From the NCBI GenBank assembly GCA_045592625.1, contig JAZNVC010000004.1, positions 62,001-126,000 on the forward strand: DNA of 64,000 nucleotides. Reading direction: 5' to 3'. This stretch comes from SIG607 sp045592625. Its GTDB lineage: Bacteria; Bacillota; Clostridia; Oscillospirales; Acutalibacteraceae. The notes beneath the pieces were generated by a model that saw only the letters and a program-made list of their open reading frames with translations, searched no databases and had not been told where the DNA came from. The position numbers were made by a program, and so were the translations under genes. Below, one piece after another: positions 25,545 through 34,312 of this stretch (within the stretch, counting starts at the first letter, position 1; every line of letters begins with the position of its first letter).

Positions 25545-26828
25545 TTAATCAAGGAATCCCTTGTAGTGACGCATCATCATCTGAGATTCAAGATTCTGAA
25601 CTGTATCAAGAGCAACACCTACAAGAATAAGCATAGAGGTACCACCGAGGGAAATATTCATTCCGCCGATTTGACCAACAGCTATAGGAAGTATTGCTAC
25701 AACACTCAGGAAGAATGCGCCCATCAAAGTAATTCTCGACAAAATCTTAGAAATAAAATCAGAGGTAGGCTTACCCGGACGAATGCCTGGTATAGAACCG
25801 CCGTTCTTTCTGAGATTGTTTGTCATCTCTACGGGATTAAACTGAATGGTAGCATAGAAGTATGCAAAACCGATAATCAGTATGAAGTAGAGAACTGCAT
25901 AGAACACACCCTGTGTGCTGAACAATTTTAAGAACTTGTACCAACTTGTAGTCTCGTTTCTGGTGAAACCGAGAATCATAGTCGGTAACATAAGAATAGA
26001 GCTGGCAAATATTACAGGCATAACACCCGACATATTTACTTTGATCGGAATATGAGTATTCTGACCGCCATACATCTTATTACCTACAACACGCTTTGCG
26101 TACTGTACGGGAATTCTTCTTTCAGCAGATGTCATCCATACTACGAACATAACCAATACCAAGAAGAGTAATACAATACCGATTACAGGAATTATTTTGG
26201 AAGAATCCTGAAGGTTTGTAATCATTACTGCAGCAGCATCGGGTGCTCTGGAAATAATACCTGCAAAGAGAATCATAGAAATACCGTTGCCGATACCCTT
26301 GTTATCAATCTGTTCGCCAAGCCACATTACAAGTGCACTACCTGCAGTGAAGCAAAGAACGATAACTACAGAAGCGAGCCAGAAAACAAATCCGTCGCTC
26401 TTTGATACGCTTAAGCATTTCTGATTAGCAAGGTAAATAAAGTATGCAGTACCCTGAAGAAGACCTAAGATAACAGTTGTATAACGGGTTATCTGAGCCA
26501 ATTTCTTCTTACCCTCTTCGCCTTCTTTAGAAAGACGTTCAAGAGCAGGGATAGCAACTGATAAAAGTTGAATGATAATTGAAGAATTGATGTACGGAGT
26601 AACGGAAAGAGCAAATACTGCACCGTAATCCAAACCACCGCCGGTAAGAACAGACAGATAGCTGAAAAACTCATTGGCGCCGAAATTGCCATTCAGCATT
26701 GTACCTACGTCAATAAACGGAACCGGTATTACTGAACCGATACGAAATACGATCAAAATGAAAACCGTGAAAAGGATCTTGCGTCTGATATCTTTAACAG
26801 CCCAGGCGTTTCTTAGTGTCTCTAACAC
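25545..26828 (-). CDS. secY: protein translocase subunit SecY
   Basis: The 427-aa protein has ten predicted membrane segments. Family motifs: VPFIDVGTMLNGN (TM1/plug region), ITRYTTVILGLLQG, YAKRVVGNKMYGGQ and NGGSIPGIRPGKPT. It is the core of the Sec translocon. It starts with GTG at 26828, with GAGGTG upstream, 2 nt after the rplO stop. Confidence 0.97.
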   Translation of the reverse strand: MLETLRNAWAVKDIRRKILFTVFILIVFRIGSVIPVPFIDVGTMLNGNFGANEFFSYLSVLTGGGLDYGAVFALSVTPYINSSIIIQLLSVAIPALERLSKEGEEGKKKLAQITRYTTVILGLLQGTAYFIYLANQKCLSVSKSDGFVFWLASVVIVLCFTAGSALVMWLGEQIDNKGIGNGISMILFAGIISRAPDAAAVMITNLQDSSKIIPVIGIVLLFLVLVMFVVWMTSAERRIPVQYAKRVVGNKMYGGQNTHIPIKVNMSGVMPVIFASSILMLPTMILGFTRNETTSWYKFLKLFSTQGVFYAVLYFILIIGFAYFYATIQFNPVEMTNNLRKNGGSIPGIRPGKPTSDFISKILSRITLMGAFFLSVVAILPIAVGQIGGMNISLGGTSMLILVGVALDTVQNLESQMMMRHYKGFLD

Positions 26829-26830
26829 GG

Positions 26831-27280
26831 TTAAATCACCTCAGTCTTTCCACCGGCAGCAGCGATTTTCTCAGCAGCAGAAGCAGAGAAAGCATTGAGC
26901 TTTACGGTGAGTTTCTTGGTGAGTTCGCCTTTACCGAGAACCTTTACAGGGTAGGAAGCTTTCTTCACAATACCCTTGTCAGCTAAAGCGGCGGCATCTA
27001 CAACTGCACCGTCCTCGAAAACTTCGAGAGTGCTAATGTTGATAGCAATAACCTCTTCAGCAAAAATGTTATTAAAGCCACGCTTAGGAACGCGTCTCTG
27101 AAGTGGCATCTGACCGCCTTCGAAACCAGCAGACATACCGTGACCTGCACGTGCCTTCTGTCCCTTGTGACCTTTACCGGCAGTTTTACCGTTGCCGGAG
27201 CCATGACCTCTACCTATACGCTTTGCTTCTTTAGTAGAACCAAAAGCGGGGGATAATTCATGAAGTTTCATTTTTCGCAC
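26831..27280 (-). CDS. rplO: 50S ribosomal protein L15
   Basis: The 149-aa protein has the Gly/Arg-rich N-terminal extension (RIGRGHGSGNGKTAGKGHKG, FEGGQMPLQRRVPKRG) that threads the 50S core, and a globular C-terminal part. The SD AGGAGGTG lies upstream of the ATG. Confidence 0.96.
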   Translation of the reverse strand: MRKMKLHELSPAFGSTKEAKRIGRGHGSGNGKTAGKGHKGQKARAGHGMSAGFEGGQMPLQRRVPKRGFNNIFAEEVIAINISTLEVFEDGAVVDAAALADKGIVKKASYPVKVLGKGELTKKLTVKLNAFSASAAEKIAAAGGKTEVI

Positions 27281-27300
27281 CTCCTTGCATTTGAAGCAAA

Positions 27301-27477
27301 TTAAGCTTCGCTCACCTCAACGAGGTGTACGACTTTTTTGATTTTGCCTTGTGTAGAAGCGTTGTCGGGTTGAATAGACTCATCGCCTATTTTCTTAAGT
27401 CCTAAAGCTTCAACAGTAGCGATTTGGTCCTTTTTGGAGCCAATGGTGCTCTTTACAAGTTTAACTTTAATTGCCAT
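27301..27477 (-). CDS. rpmD: 50S ribosomal protein L30
   Basis: The 58-aa protein MAIKVKLVKSTIGSKKDQIA, with ALGLKKIGDES and ending VVHLVEVSEA, is the bacterial L30 fold. It is in the canonical slot between rpsE and rplO. The SD is AAGGAGG before the ATG at 27477. Confidence 0.96.
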   Translation of the reverse strand: MAIKVKLVKSTIGSKKDQIATVEALGLKKIGDESIQPDNASTQGKIKKVVHLVEVSEA

Positions 27478-27491
27478 TATATTGCTCCTCC

Positions 27492-27992
27492 TTAACCAAC
27501 AATTTCTTTAACGGACTTGCCACGGATAGCAGCAACTTCTTCAGCGTTGCGAAGTGCAGCAAGACCCTGAATGGTAGCTCTTACAACGTTACAGGGATTG
27601 TTAGAGCGTAAAGCTTTGGTACGGATATCCTTAATACCAACAGCTTCAAGTACGGCACGAACAGCACCGCCGGCAATAACACCGGTACCGGTTGCGGCGG
27701 GCTTTAAGAGCACGCGACCTGCACCGAACTCGCCTATGATTTCATGAGGAATAGTGGAGCCTTTGAGAGCTACGGTAATCATATTCTTCTTAGCATCCTC
27801 AATTCCCTTGCGGATAGCATCCGGAACTTCACCGGCTTTACCGAGGCCGAAGCCTACCTTGCCATTGCCGTCGCCGACAACAACTAAAGCGGAGAATTTC
27901 ATGATACGACCGCCCTTAACGGTTTTAGATACGCGGTTGATAGCAACTACGCGTTCCTGTAATTCAACATTATTTGCGTCAAAATTAGCCAA
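27492..27992 (-). CDS. rpsE: 30S ribosomal protein S5 (TTG start)
   Basis: The 166-aa protein has the S5 double-stranded RNA-binding block (ELQERVVAINRVSKTVKGGR, FSALVVVGDGNGKVGFGLGK) and the C-terminal domain (PAATGTGVIAGGAVRAVLEA). It acts in decoding fidelity. The frame is open for 47 more codons upstream across rplR, but those residues are not S5-like. I place the start at TTG 27992, which has GGAGG 7 nt upstream and matches the family N terminus. Confidence 0.95.
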   Translation of the reverse strand: MANFDANNVELQERVVAINRVSKTVKGGRIMKFSALVVVGDGNGKVGFGLGKAGEVPDAIRKGIEDAKKNMITVALKGSTIPHEIIGEFGAGRVLLKPAATGTGVIAGGAVRAVLEAVGIKDIRTKALRSNNPCNVVRATIQGLAALRNAEEVAAIRGKSVKEIVG

Positions 27993-28011
27993 AGTTATTC
28001 CTCCTCCATAG

Positions 28012-28371
28012 TTAGAACTTGAGGCCGCCCTCACGGGCACCTTCGGCAAGCTCCAAGACACGACCGTGATAAATGTAGCCACCACGATCGAAAACGCAAC
28101 ACTCGATACCTTTATCAAGAGCACGTTTAGCAATTAACTGTCCAACCTTGCGGGCTGCTTCTTTATTTCCCTTTGCACCTTCGAAATCTTTCTCGATGGT
28201 GGAAGCGGAAGCTAAAGTAACACCCTTGACGTCGTCGATAAGCTGGGCGTAAATGTTGCTGTTGGAGCGGAATACATCAAGGCGGGGGCACTCAGCTGTA
28301 CCGCTGATCTTAGAGCGTACGCGAATGTGACGCTTAAGACGTGCCTTGTTAGAATCTGGTTTAGTAACCAT
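28012..28371 (-). CDS. rplR: 50S ribosomal protein L18
   Basis: The 119-aa 5S rRNA-binding protein has an Arg/Lys-rich N terminus (KARLKRHIRVRSKISGTAEC), RLDVFRSNSNIYAQLIDD and the C-terminal FDRGGYIYHGRVLELAEGAR. Length is normal. The SD is AAAGGAG. Confidence 0.96.
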   Translation of the reverse strand: MVTKPDSNKARLKRHIRVRSKISGTAECPRLDVFRSNSNIYAQLIDDVKGVTLASASTIEKDFEGAKGNKEAARKVGQLIAKRALDKGIECCVFDRGGYIYHGRVLELAEGAREGGLKF

Positions 28372-28392
28372 TTAAAATACACTCCTTTTAAA

Positions 28393-28941
28393 TTATTTCT
28401 TTGCGCCCTTAGCGGCTTTACCTTCTTTGCGGCGGATATACTCATCAACATATTTGATACCCTTGCCCTTGTAAGGCTCCGGTGGACGTTTCTCACGGAT
28501 TTGAGCAGCAATCTGACCTACAGCCTGTTTGTCTGCACCGCTAACAATAATTTTGTTAGGAGCAGGAACATCTATAGTGATGCCTGCGGGCTCTTCCATG
28601 ATAACCTGATGAGAGTATCCGAGGTTCATAACAAGGTTCTTTCCCTGCTTCTGAACACGATAACCAACACCGTTAACATCGAGTTCTTTCTTAAAGCCAT
28701 CAGTAACACCTACAACCATATTAGCGATAAGTGTACGGGTAAGGCCGTGAAGAGAACGGTTTAACTGATCGTCATTGGGACGCTTAACATTAATTTCGCC
28801 ATTCTCAATAACAACTTCCATTTCAGGACGAAGAGAAGCGTTAAGCTCACCCTTAGGACCTTTAACGGTCATTTCGGTACCGTTGAGTTTAACCTCAACT
28901 CCTGCAGGAATAGCGATGGGTTTTTTACCAATACGAGACAT
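28393..28941 (-). CDS. rplF: 50S ribosomal protein L6
   Basis: The 182-aa protein has two tandem L6 domains. It starts MSRIGKKPIAIPAGVEVKLN and has the C-terminal signature PEPYKGKGIKYVDEYIRRKE. It lies near the factor-binding site of the 50S. The SD is AAGGAGGTG. Confidence 0.96.
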   Translation of the reverse strand: MSRIGKKPIAIPAGVEVKLNGTEMTVKGPKGELNASLRPEMEVVIENGEINVKRPNDDQLNRSLHGLTRTLIANMVVGVTDGFKKELDVNGVGYRVQKQGKNLVMNLGYSHQVIMEEPAGITIDVPAPNKIIVSGADKQAVGQIAAQIREKRPPEPYKGKGIKYVDEYIRRKEGKAAKGAKK

Positions 28942-28955
28942 CCTGAAGCACCTCC

Positions 28956-29354
28956 TTACCAGACATAAGCGAGAACTTCGCCGCCAACGTTAGCTTTGCG
29001 AGCCTCTTTGTCTGTCAAAATACCCTTAGAGGTGGAAAGGATTGCAATACCAAGGCCTTTCATTACCTTAGGCATATCCTCAACATTAGTATAAATTCTC
29101 AAACCGGGTTTGGAAACTCTGCGGATTCCGGTAATGATCTGAGATTTTTTCGGGCCATACTTCAGTACGATATGAATCATGCCCTGCTTTCCGTCTTCAA
29201 TAACCTGAAAGCTTGTAATATATCCTTCGTCAAGTAAAATCTGAGCAATAGCCTTCTTTACGTTTGACGCAGGGATATCTACCGAATCATGTTTTGCTGA
29301 AGATGCATTACGAATTCGTGTCAGCATATCAGCTATAGTATCGGTGATTTGCAT
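28956..29354 (-). CDS. rpsH: 30S ribosomal protein S8
   Basis: The 132-aa 16S central-domain binder has DTIADMLTRIRNASSAKHDS at the N terminus and the C-terminal STSKGILTDKEARKANVGGE. In E. coli S8 represses the spc operon; no matching site was identified here. The SD is AAGGAGG. Confidence 0.96.
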   Translation of the reverse strand: MQITDTIADMLTRIRNASSAKHDSVDIPASNVKKAIAQILLDEGYITSFQVIEDGKQGMIHIVLKYGPKKSQIITGIRRVSKPGLRIYTNVEDMPKVMKGLGIAILSTSKGILTDKEARKANVGGEVLAYVW

Positions 29355-29380
29355 GCCGTCAACCTCCTTTTCTGTTGCTT

Positions 29381-29566
29381 TTACCAGCTTGCCTTAGTCA
29401 CGCCGGGAATTTCACCCTTGTAGGCGAGTTCTCTGAAACAGATACGGCAAATACCGTATTTGCGAAGATAAGCGTGGGGGCGTCCGCAGATTTTGCATCT
29501 GCTGTAAGCTCTGGTTGAAAATTTGGCAGGACGAGCCTGTTTGATTTTCATAGATGTTTTAGCCAT
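29381..29566 (-). CDS. rpsN: 30S ribosomal protein S14, type Z
   Basis: The 61-aa short zinc-binding S14 (S14p/S29e) has CKICGRPHAYLRKYGICRIC, giving two CxxC pairs. The C terminus EIPGVTKASW is diagnostic. It sits between rplE and rpsH. Confidence 0.96.
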   Translation of the reverse strand: MAKTSMKIKQARPAKFSTRAYSRCKICGRPHAYLRKYGICRICFRELAYKGEIPGVTKASW

Positions 29567-29578
29567 AATCGTCTCTCC

Positions 29579-30118
29579 TTATTTCGCAAACGGAGCGCCC
29601 ATAAGTGTGAGTAACTCACGAGCTTCTTCGTCGGTTTTCGCTGTGGTGATGAAGTTAATATCCATACCGCGAACCTTGTCGATCTTATCAAATTCGATTT
29701 CAGGGAAAATAAGCTGTTCTTTAACGCCCATAGAATAGTTACCACGGCCGTCGAAAGAGTTAGGATTAATTCCTCTGAAGTCTCTTACACGGGGAAGAGC
29801 TGCATTGAAAAAACGTTCAACGAACTCATACATTCTCTCGCCTCTGAGAGTAACTTTTACACCGATAGGCATTCCGGCACGAAGTTTGAAGTTCGCAACC
29901 GACTTTTTAGCAACACAGGGGATTGCTTTCTGACCGGTGATTTTGCTCAAATCAGCTATACAAGCATCGATAACTTTAGAGTTTTCTTTTGCTTCGCTGA
30001 GTCCAACATTGATTACAATTTTATCGAGCTTCGGAATCTGCATGACGCTCTTGTAATTGAATTTCTTCATCAATGCGGGAGCTATAGAATTTATATATTC
30101 TTCTCTCAACAATGACAT
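29579..30118 (-). CDS. rplE: 50S ribosomal protein L5
   Basis: The 179-aa protein binds 5S rRNA and contacts P-site tRNA. Family blocks are KLDKIVINVGLSEAKENSKV, KLRAGMPIGVKVTLRG, FNAALPRVRDFRGINPNSFD, and the C-terminal GMDINFITTAKTDEEAREL. The SD is AAGGAGG. Confidence 0.96.
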   Translation of the reverse strand: MSLLREEYINSIAPALMKKFNYKSVMQIPKLDKIVINVGLSEAKENSKVIDACIADLSKITGQKAIPCVAKKSVANFKLRAGMPIGVKVTLRGERMYEFVERFFNAALPRVRDFRGINPNSFDGRGNYSMGVKEQLIFPEIEFDKIDKVRGMDINFITTAKTDEEARELLTLMGAPFAK

Positions 30119-30137
30119 GTCATGTCCTCCTTACTCA

Positions 30138-30452
30138 TTAAAATGTTTCTTTGCACTTTTTGCACATACGGTCTTTCTTGCCGTCCTCGTAGATTTTAAC
30201 ACCTACGCGGGTGGGCTTACCGCATTTAGGGCATACAAGCTGCACCTTAGAAGCGTAAATTGCGCTTTCTGTCTCAATGATGCCGGAAGGATCGCCAGCC
30301 TTGCGGGGTTTCATATGCTTTTTAACAACATTGAGACCCTCAACAATAACTTTACCTTCCTTAGGGCTAACTTCGAGAACCTTACCGCTTTTGCCACGGT
30401 ATTTTTCGTCTCCGGTGAGGAGAACTACAGTATCGCCAGTTTTAATGTTCAT
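30138..30452 (-). CDS. rplX: 50S ribosomal protein L24
   Basis: The 104-aa KOW-fold assembly initiator has TGDTVVLLTGDEKYRGKSG and the C-terminal CPKC...CKKC pairs typical of many Gram-positive L24 proteins. GGAGG directly abuts an upstream ATG (30461). The ATG at 30452, 8 nt after the SD, gives better spacing and the family N terminus MNIKTGD, so I use it. Confidence 0.95.
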   Translation of the reverse strand: MNIKTGDTVVLLTGDEKYRGKSGKVLEVSPKEGKVIVEGLNVVKKHMKPRKAGDPSGIIETESAIYASKVQLVCPKCGKPTRVGVKIYEDGKKDRMCKKCKETF

Positions 30453-30467
30453 TGTGTTCATCCTCCA

Positions 30468-30836
30468 TTAAAGTACTTCGGGAGCTAGAGATAAGATCTT
30501 TGTATAGTCCTTATCACGAAGCTCTCTAGCTACCGGTCCAAAAATACGGGTGCCGCGGGGATTCTTGTCCTCACGGATGATAACGGCAGCGTTCTCATCA
30601 AATCTGATATAAGTGCCATCGGCACGACGAAGACCTTTTGCAGAACGAACTACAACTGCCTTTACAACATCGCCCTTCTTAACAGTACCGCCGGGGGTAG
30701 CTTTCTTAACAGAAGCAACGATGACATCGCCGATGTTAGCATACCTTCTTCTGGAACCGCCAAGTACACGGATGCACATAATTTCTTTAGCACCGGTATT
30801 GTCGGCAACCTTAAGGTAACTCTGTTGCTGTATCAC
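30468..30836 (-). CDS. rplN: 50S ribosomal protein L14
   Basis: The 122-aa protein MIQQQSYLKVADNTGAKEIM with GGTVKKGDVVKAVVVRS and RGTRIFGPVARELRD is L14, on the 30S-facing side of the 50S. The start is GTG at 30836 with AAGGAGG upstream. Confidence 0.96.
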   Translation of the reverse strand: MIQQQSYLKVADNTGAKEIMCIRVLGGSRRRYANIGDVIVASVKKATPGGTVKKGDVVKAVVVRSAKGLRRADGTYIRFDENAAVIIREDKNPRGTRIFGPVARELRDKDYTKILSLAPEVL

Positions 30837-30856
30837 AGTGTTTTCCTCCTTACAGA

Positions 30857-31114
30857 CTACAAAGCTTTTTCGATAATTTCAACCACGCGCCAATTCTTAT
30901 CCTTGGAGAGCGGTCTGGTTTCCATGATGAGAACTCTGTCACCGATATTACAGGTGTTGTTTTCGTCATGGGCCTTAAGCTTAATAGTATTTTTAATGAT
31001 CTTCTTATAGAGTGGGTGTTTTACGTTGTCTTCAATAGCAACTACAACGGTTTTTTCCATTTTGTTGCTAACAACTTTACCGACTCTGGTCTTACGAAGG
31101 TTTCTTTCGCTCAT
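30857..31114 (-). CDS. rpsQ: 30S ribosomal protein S17
   Basis: The 85-aa OB-fold protein has RKTRVGKVVSNKMEKTVVVA, HPLYKKIIKNT and GDRVLIMETRPLSKDKNWRV. It is a primary 16S binder. The SD is GGGAGG. Confidence 0.96.
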   Translation of the reverse strand: MSERNLRKTRVGKVVSNKMEKTVVVAIEDNVKHPLYKKIIKNTIKLKAHDENNTCNIGDRVLIMETRPLSKDKNWRVVEIIEKAL

Positions 31115-31134
31115 TCGATTACCCTCCCTCTTCC

Positions 31135-31341
31135 TTATGCCTTAGCTGCGTCAAGAAGTTCTTTTTCGCGAATAACGGTTTTAACACGTGCGATATCCTT
31201 CTTAACTTCGCTGATGCGCATAGGATTGTCGAGCTGATTAATGGCGAGCTGGAAACGGAGATTGAATAAGTCTTCCTTCAGTTCACCAAGCTTTTTGTTC
31301 AGCTCAGCGATATTTAATTCTCTGTATTCCTTAACGTTCAT
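31135..31341 (-). CDS. rpmC: 50S ribosomal protein L29
   Basis: The 68-aa all-helical protein has YRELNIAELNKKLGELKEDL, NLRFQLAINQLDNPMRI and DIARVKTVIREKEL. It is near the tunnel exit. The start overlaps the rplP stop by 1 nt (TAATG), so it is translationally coupled. Confidence 0.96.
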   Translation of the reverse strand: MNVKEYRELNIAELNKKLGELKEDLFNLRFQLAINQLDNPMRISEVKKDIARVKTVIREKELLDAAKA

Positions 31342-31763
31342 TATTGCTCACCTTCCATTTCCTTTGTAACAAACTTACACTTGATAGGAAGTTTGTTTGC
31401 TGCAAGACGCATAGCTTCTTGAGCAAGTTCTTCAGAAACGCCGCCGATCTCAAACATAATGCGACCGGGCTTAACTACTGCTACCCAATATTCAGGGGAA
31501 CCTTTACCGGAACCCATTCGAGTTTCAGCAGGTTTTGCAGTGATAGGCTTATCCGGGAAGATTTTAATCCATACCTGACCGCCACGTTTGATGTAACGAG
31601 TCATAGCAATACGGGCAGCCTCTATCTGATTTGAAGTGATCCACGCCGGTTCAAGAGCCTGAAGGCCAAACTGACCGTGTGTAATAGTGTTACCTCTGGT
31701 AGCTTTACCTGTCATACGGCCACGCTGAACTCTGCGGTATTTTACACGCTTAGGTAATAACAT
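31341..31763 (-). CDS. rplP: 50S ribosomal protein L16
   Basis: The 140-aa protein MLLPKRVKYRRVQRGRMTGK with GQFGLQALEPAWITSNQIEA and MGSGKGSPEYWVAVVKPGR is L16, next to the peptidyl transferase centre. It overlaps rpsC and rpmC by one nucleotide each. Confidence 0.96.
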   Translation of the reverse strand: MLLPKRVKYRRVQRGRMTGKATRGNTITHGQFGLQALEPAWITSNQIEAARIAMTRYIKRGGQVWIKIFPDKPITAKPAETRMGSGKGSPEYWVAVVKPGRIMFEIGGVSEELAQEAMRLAANKLPIKCKFVTKEMEGEQ

Positions 31764-32431
31764 TAGCGGGATCCCCCTTCCTTCTTGGATGTTTTCTTAA
31801 CATCATGAAGGATTTCGCCCTTATAAAGCCATACCTTTACGCCGAGACGGCCGTAGGTAGTAGCTGCTTCTGCAAAGCCGTAATCAATATCAGCTCTGAG
31901 AGTCTGAAGCGGAATAGTACCCTCATGATAGGTTTCTGCACCGGCGATTTCTCTACCGCCGAGACGACCGGAAACGGTTACTTTGATACCCTTTGCACCA
32001 AACTTCATTGCACGTCCGATAGCCATCTTCATAGCACGGCGGAAGGAAACACGCTTTTCAAGCTGAACAGCGATGTTTTCAGCAATAAGCTGAGCATCCA
32101 TATCCGGATTTTTAATTTCTACAATATTAATTGTGCAGGGCTTACCGAGCATCTTCTCGCAAGCGAGACGAAGTTTTTCGATTTCTGCGCCGTTTCTACC
32201 GATAACCATACCGGGTTTTGCACAATGAATGTGGATTCTGACCTTGGACGCATTGCGTTCAATTTCAATTTTTGGAACGCCTGCAGACTGAAGAGTCTTC
32301 TTAAGGTACTTACGGAGGTTATAGTCCTCAACCAAAGTATCTCCGAAGACATTATCCTTGGCATACCAACGGGAATCCCAGTTTTTAATTACGCCGACAC
32401 GGAATCCGTGCGGATTAACTTTCTGGCCCAT
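31763..32431 (-). CDS. rpsC: 30S ribosomal protein S3
   Basis: The 222-aa protein has an N-terminal MGQKVNPHGFRVGVIKNWDS, a KH domain with GMVIGRNGAEIEKLRLACEK, and a C-terminal domain (AMKMAIGRAMKFGAKGIKVT). It lines the mRNA entry channel. The SD is AAGGAGG. Confidence 0.96.
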   Translation of the reverse strand: MGQKVNPHGFRVGVIKNWDSRWYAKDNVFGDTLVEDYNLRKYLKKTLQSAGVPKIEIERNASKVRIHIHCAKPGMVIGRNGAEIEKLRLACEKMLGKPCTINIVEIKNPDMDAQLIAENIAVQLEKRVSFRRAMKMAIGRAMKFGAKGIKVTVSGRLGGREIAGAETYHEGTIPLQTLRADIDYGFAEAATTYGRLGVKVWLYKGEILHDVKKTSKKEGGSR

Positions 32432-32443
32432 AGTCTAACCTCC

Positions 32444-32782
32444 TTAATCCTCGCGTTCTTTAAGAACGATTGTCATGTGTGATGTTCTCTTTAAAATTCT
32501 GTGTGCACGGCCGTGATCCTTAGGACGAATGCGCTTCAAGGTGGGGCCGGGACAAACAAAACATTCAGCTACATAGAGCTTAGAAACATCCATGTGATGA
32601 TTATTTTCAGCATTAGCGATAGCAGATGCCAAAAGCTTTTCAAGATACTCACAAGCAGACTTGGGAGTAAACTTCAAGATAGCCATTGCTTTATCTGCAT
32701 CCTGATTACGAATAAGATCCATCACGATTTTCACCTTACGCGGTGAAATGCGAGCATATTTAAGTATTGCTCTTGCTTCCAT
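32444..32782 (-). CDS. rplV: 50S ribosomal protein L22
   Basis: The 112-aa protein has ARAILKYARISPRKVKIVMD, the beta-hairpin region and C-terminal RAHRILKRTSHMTIVLK. The loop lines the exit tunnel. The ATG at 32782 follows AAAGGAG. The frame runs further upstream into rpsS, but that part is not L22-like. Confidence 0.95.
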   Translation of the reverse strand: MEARAILKYARISPRKVKIVMDLIRNQDADKAMAILKFTPKSACEYLEKLLASAIANAENNHHMDVSKLYVAECFVCPGPTLKRIRPKDHGRAHRILKRTSHMTIVLKERED

Positions 32783-32804
32783 AGTTAAACTCTCCTTTCG
32801 CCGC

Positions 32805-33077
32805 TTACTTTGTGGTCTTAGCACCGGCATGACCCTTGAAGGTTCTGGTGGGAGCAAACTCACCGAGTTTGTGACCTACCATATCCTCAGTTACATAAAC
32901 CGGAACATGTTTGCGACCGTCGTGTACTGCGATGGTATGTCCGACGAAATCGGGGAATATGGTGGATGAACGGCTCCAAGTTTTGAGTACTCTCTTTTCA
33001 CCGGCAGCGTTCATCTCCTGAATTCTTTTCATAAGAACGGGCTGTACAAAGGGGCCCTTTTTAACGCTTCTACCCAT
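32805..33077 (-). CDS. rpsS: 30S ribosomal protein S19
   Basis: The 90-aa protein MGRSVKKGPFVQPVLMKRIQ with TWSRSSTIFPDFVGHTIAVH and KLGEFAPTRTFKGHAG is S19, in the 30S head with S13. The SD is AAAGGAG. Confidence 0.96.
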   Translation of the reverse strand: MGRSVKKGPFVQPVLMKRIQEMNAAGEKRVLKTWSRSSTIFPDFVGHTIAVHDGRKHVPVYVTEDMVGHKLGEFAPTRTFKGHAGAKTTK

Positions 33078-33100
33078 AATTTTATCTCCTTTCGTCTGAC

Positions 33101-33934
33101 TTACTTACGACGCTTTACGATATACTTATCGGTCGATTTGTGTTTCTTACGTGTCTTATAACCCAGAGCAGGTTTGCCCCAAGGAGTTACAGGACCGGGA
33201 CGTCCGATGGGGGCTCTGCCCTCACCACCACCGTGGGGGTGGTCACAGGGGTTCATTACAGAACCACGAACGGTAGGACGCCAACCCATATGACGCTTAC
33301 GACCTGCTTTACCGTAGTTGATATTGCTGTGCTCAGGATTACTTACCTGACCGATGGTAGCCATACAGTTAGCAGGTACGTTTCTGAGTTCGCCGGAAGG
33401 CAAACGAAGAAGTGCCATTCCGTTTTCCTTAGCCATGAGCTGAGCCATATTACCTGCAGAACGAGCAAGCTGTGCACCGCGACCTGCATAAAGCTCAACA
33501 TTGTGGATAAAGGTACCAACAGGAATATTGGTAAGAGGAAGTGCGTTACCGGGTTTAATATCAGCATCAGGACCGCTTACGATCACGTCGCCTACCTTAA
33601 GACCGATAGGAGCGATGATATAGCGCTTTTCCTTATTTTCGTTATCGTACTGAACAAGTGCGATAAATGCTGATCTGTTAGGATCGTACTCAAGAGTAAG
33701 AACTGTTGCGGGGATACCGGTTAAGTCTCTCTTGAAGTCGATAACTCTGTATTTTCTGCGATTTCCGCCGCCTCTGTGGCGTACGGTGATGCGACCATAA
33801 CTGTTACGGCCGGCATTTTTCTTTAAAGGCTCAAGTAAGCTTCTCTCAGGCTTTACGTCAGAAAGTACGGAATAGTCCATACTGGTCATACCGCGACGGC
33901 CCGGAGTAGTCGGCTTATAATGCTTTAATGCCAT
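33101..33934 (-). CDS. rplB: 50S ribosomal protein L2
   Basis: The 277-aa protein near the peptidyl transferase centre has the conserved NPCDHPHGGGEGRAPIGRP and the RHRGGGNRRKYRVIDFKRD blocks. 84 nt separate it from rplW, the longest gap inside the S10 part. The SD is AGGAG. Confidence 0.97.
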   Translation of the reverse strand: MALKHYKPTTPGRRGMTSMDYSVLSDVKPERSLLEPLKKNAGRNSYGRITVRHRGGGNRRKYRVIDFKRDLTGIPATVLTLEYDPNRSAFIALVQYDNENKEKRYIIAPIGLKVGDVIVSGPDADIKPGNALPLTNIPVGTFIHNVELYAGRGAQLARSAGNMAQLMAKENGMALLRLPSGELRNVPANCMATIGQVSNPEHSNINYGKAGRKRHMGWRPTVRGSVMNPCDHPHGGGEGRAPIGRPGPVTPWGKPALGYKTRKKHKSTDKYIVKRRK

Positions 33935-33964
33935 TTTTAATTCACTCTCCTAATTAGGCTTAGC

Positions 33965-34006
33965 GAAACCATTTTGGTTTCATACATCACCTGAAGCTAT
34001 AGCTTC
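33965..34006 (-). promoter_or_regulatory. two short hairpins in the rplW-rplB gap
   Basis: GAAACCATTTTGGTTTC (33965-33981) and GAAGCTATAGCTTC (33993-34006) are both perfect palindromic hairpins. Neither has a T-run. They could be RNA processing or stability elements within the operon mRNA. Confidence 0.5.
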
Positions 34007-34018
34007 TAGGCACTCAGA

Positions 34019-34312
34019 TTACATAAGACCGTCGAAGAATTCGATTGTCTTGGAATCTGCTTTCAAAGTAACAATTGCTTTCTTCCAGGAAGCAGTGTAG
34101 CCTTCATAACGGCCCATACGACGAGCCTGACCACGTACGCTCATGGTATTTACTTTAGCAACCTTTACCTTAAAGATTTCTTCAACTGCTTTAGCAATTT
34201 CAATCTTGTTGGCGTCTTTTGCTACCTTGAAGGTGTATTTCTTGTCGGCAATGCCGGACATACTTTTTTCGGTAATAACCGGAGCAATAATGATATCCTG
34301 TGCGGTTTTCAT
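34019..34312 (-). CDS. rplW: 50S ribosomal protein L23
   Basis: The 97-aa protein has IIIAPVITEKSMSGIADKKY and KVAKVNTMSVRGQARRMGRY. It docks SRP and trigger factor at the exit tunnel. The start overlaps the rplD stop by 1 nt (TAATG), which suggests translational coupling. Confidence 0.96.
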   Translation of the reverse strand: MKTAQDIIIAPVITEKSMSGIADKKYTFKVAKDANKIEIAKAVEEIFKVKVAKVNTMSVRGQARRMGRYEGYTASWKKAIVTLKADSKTIEFFDGLM

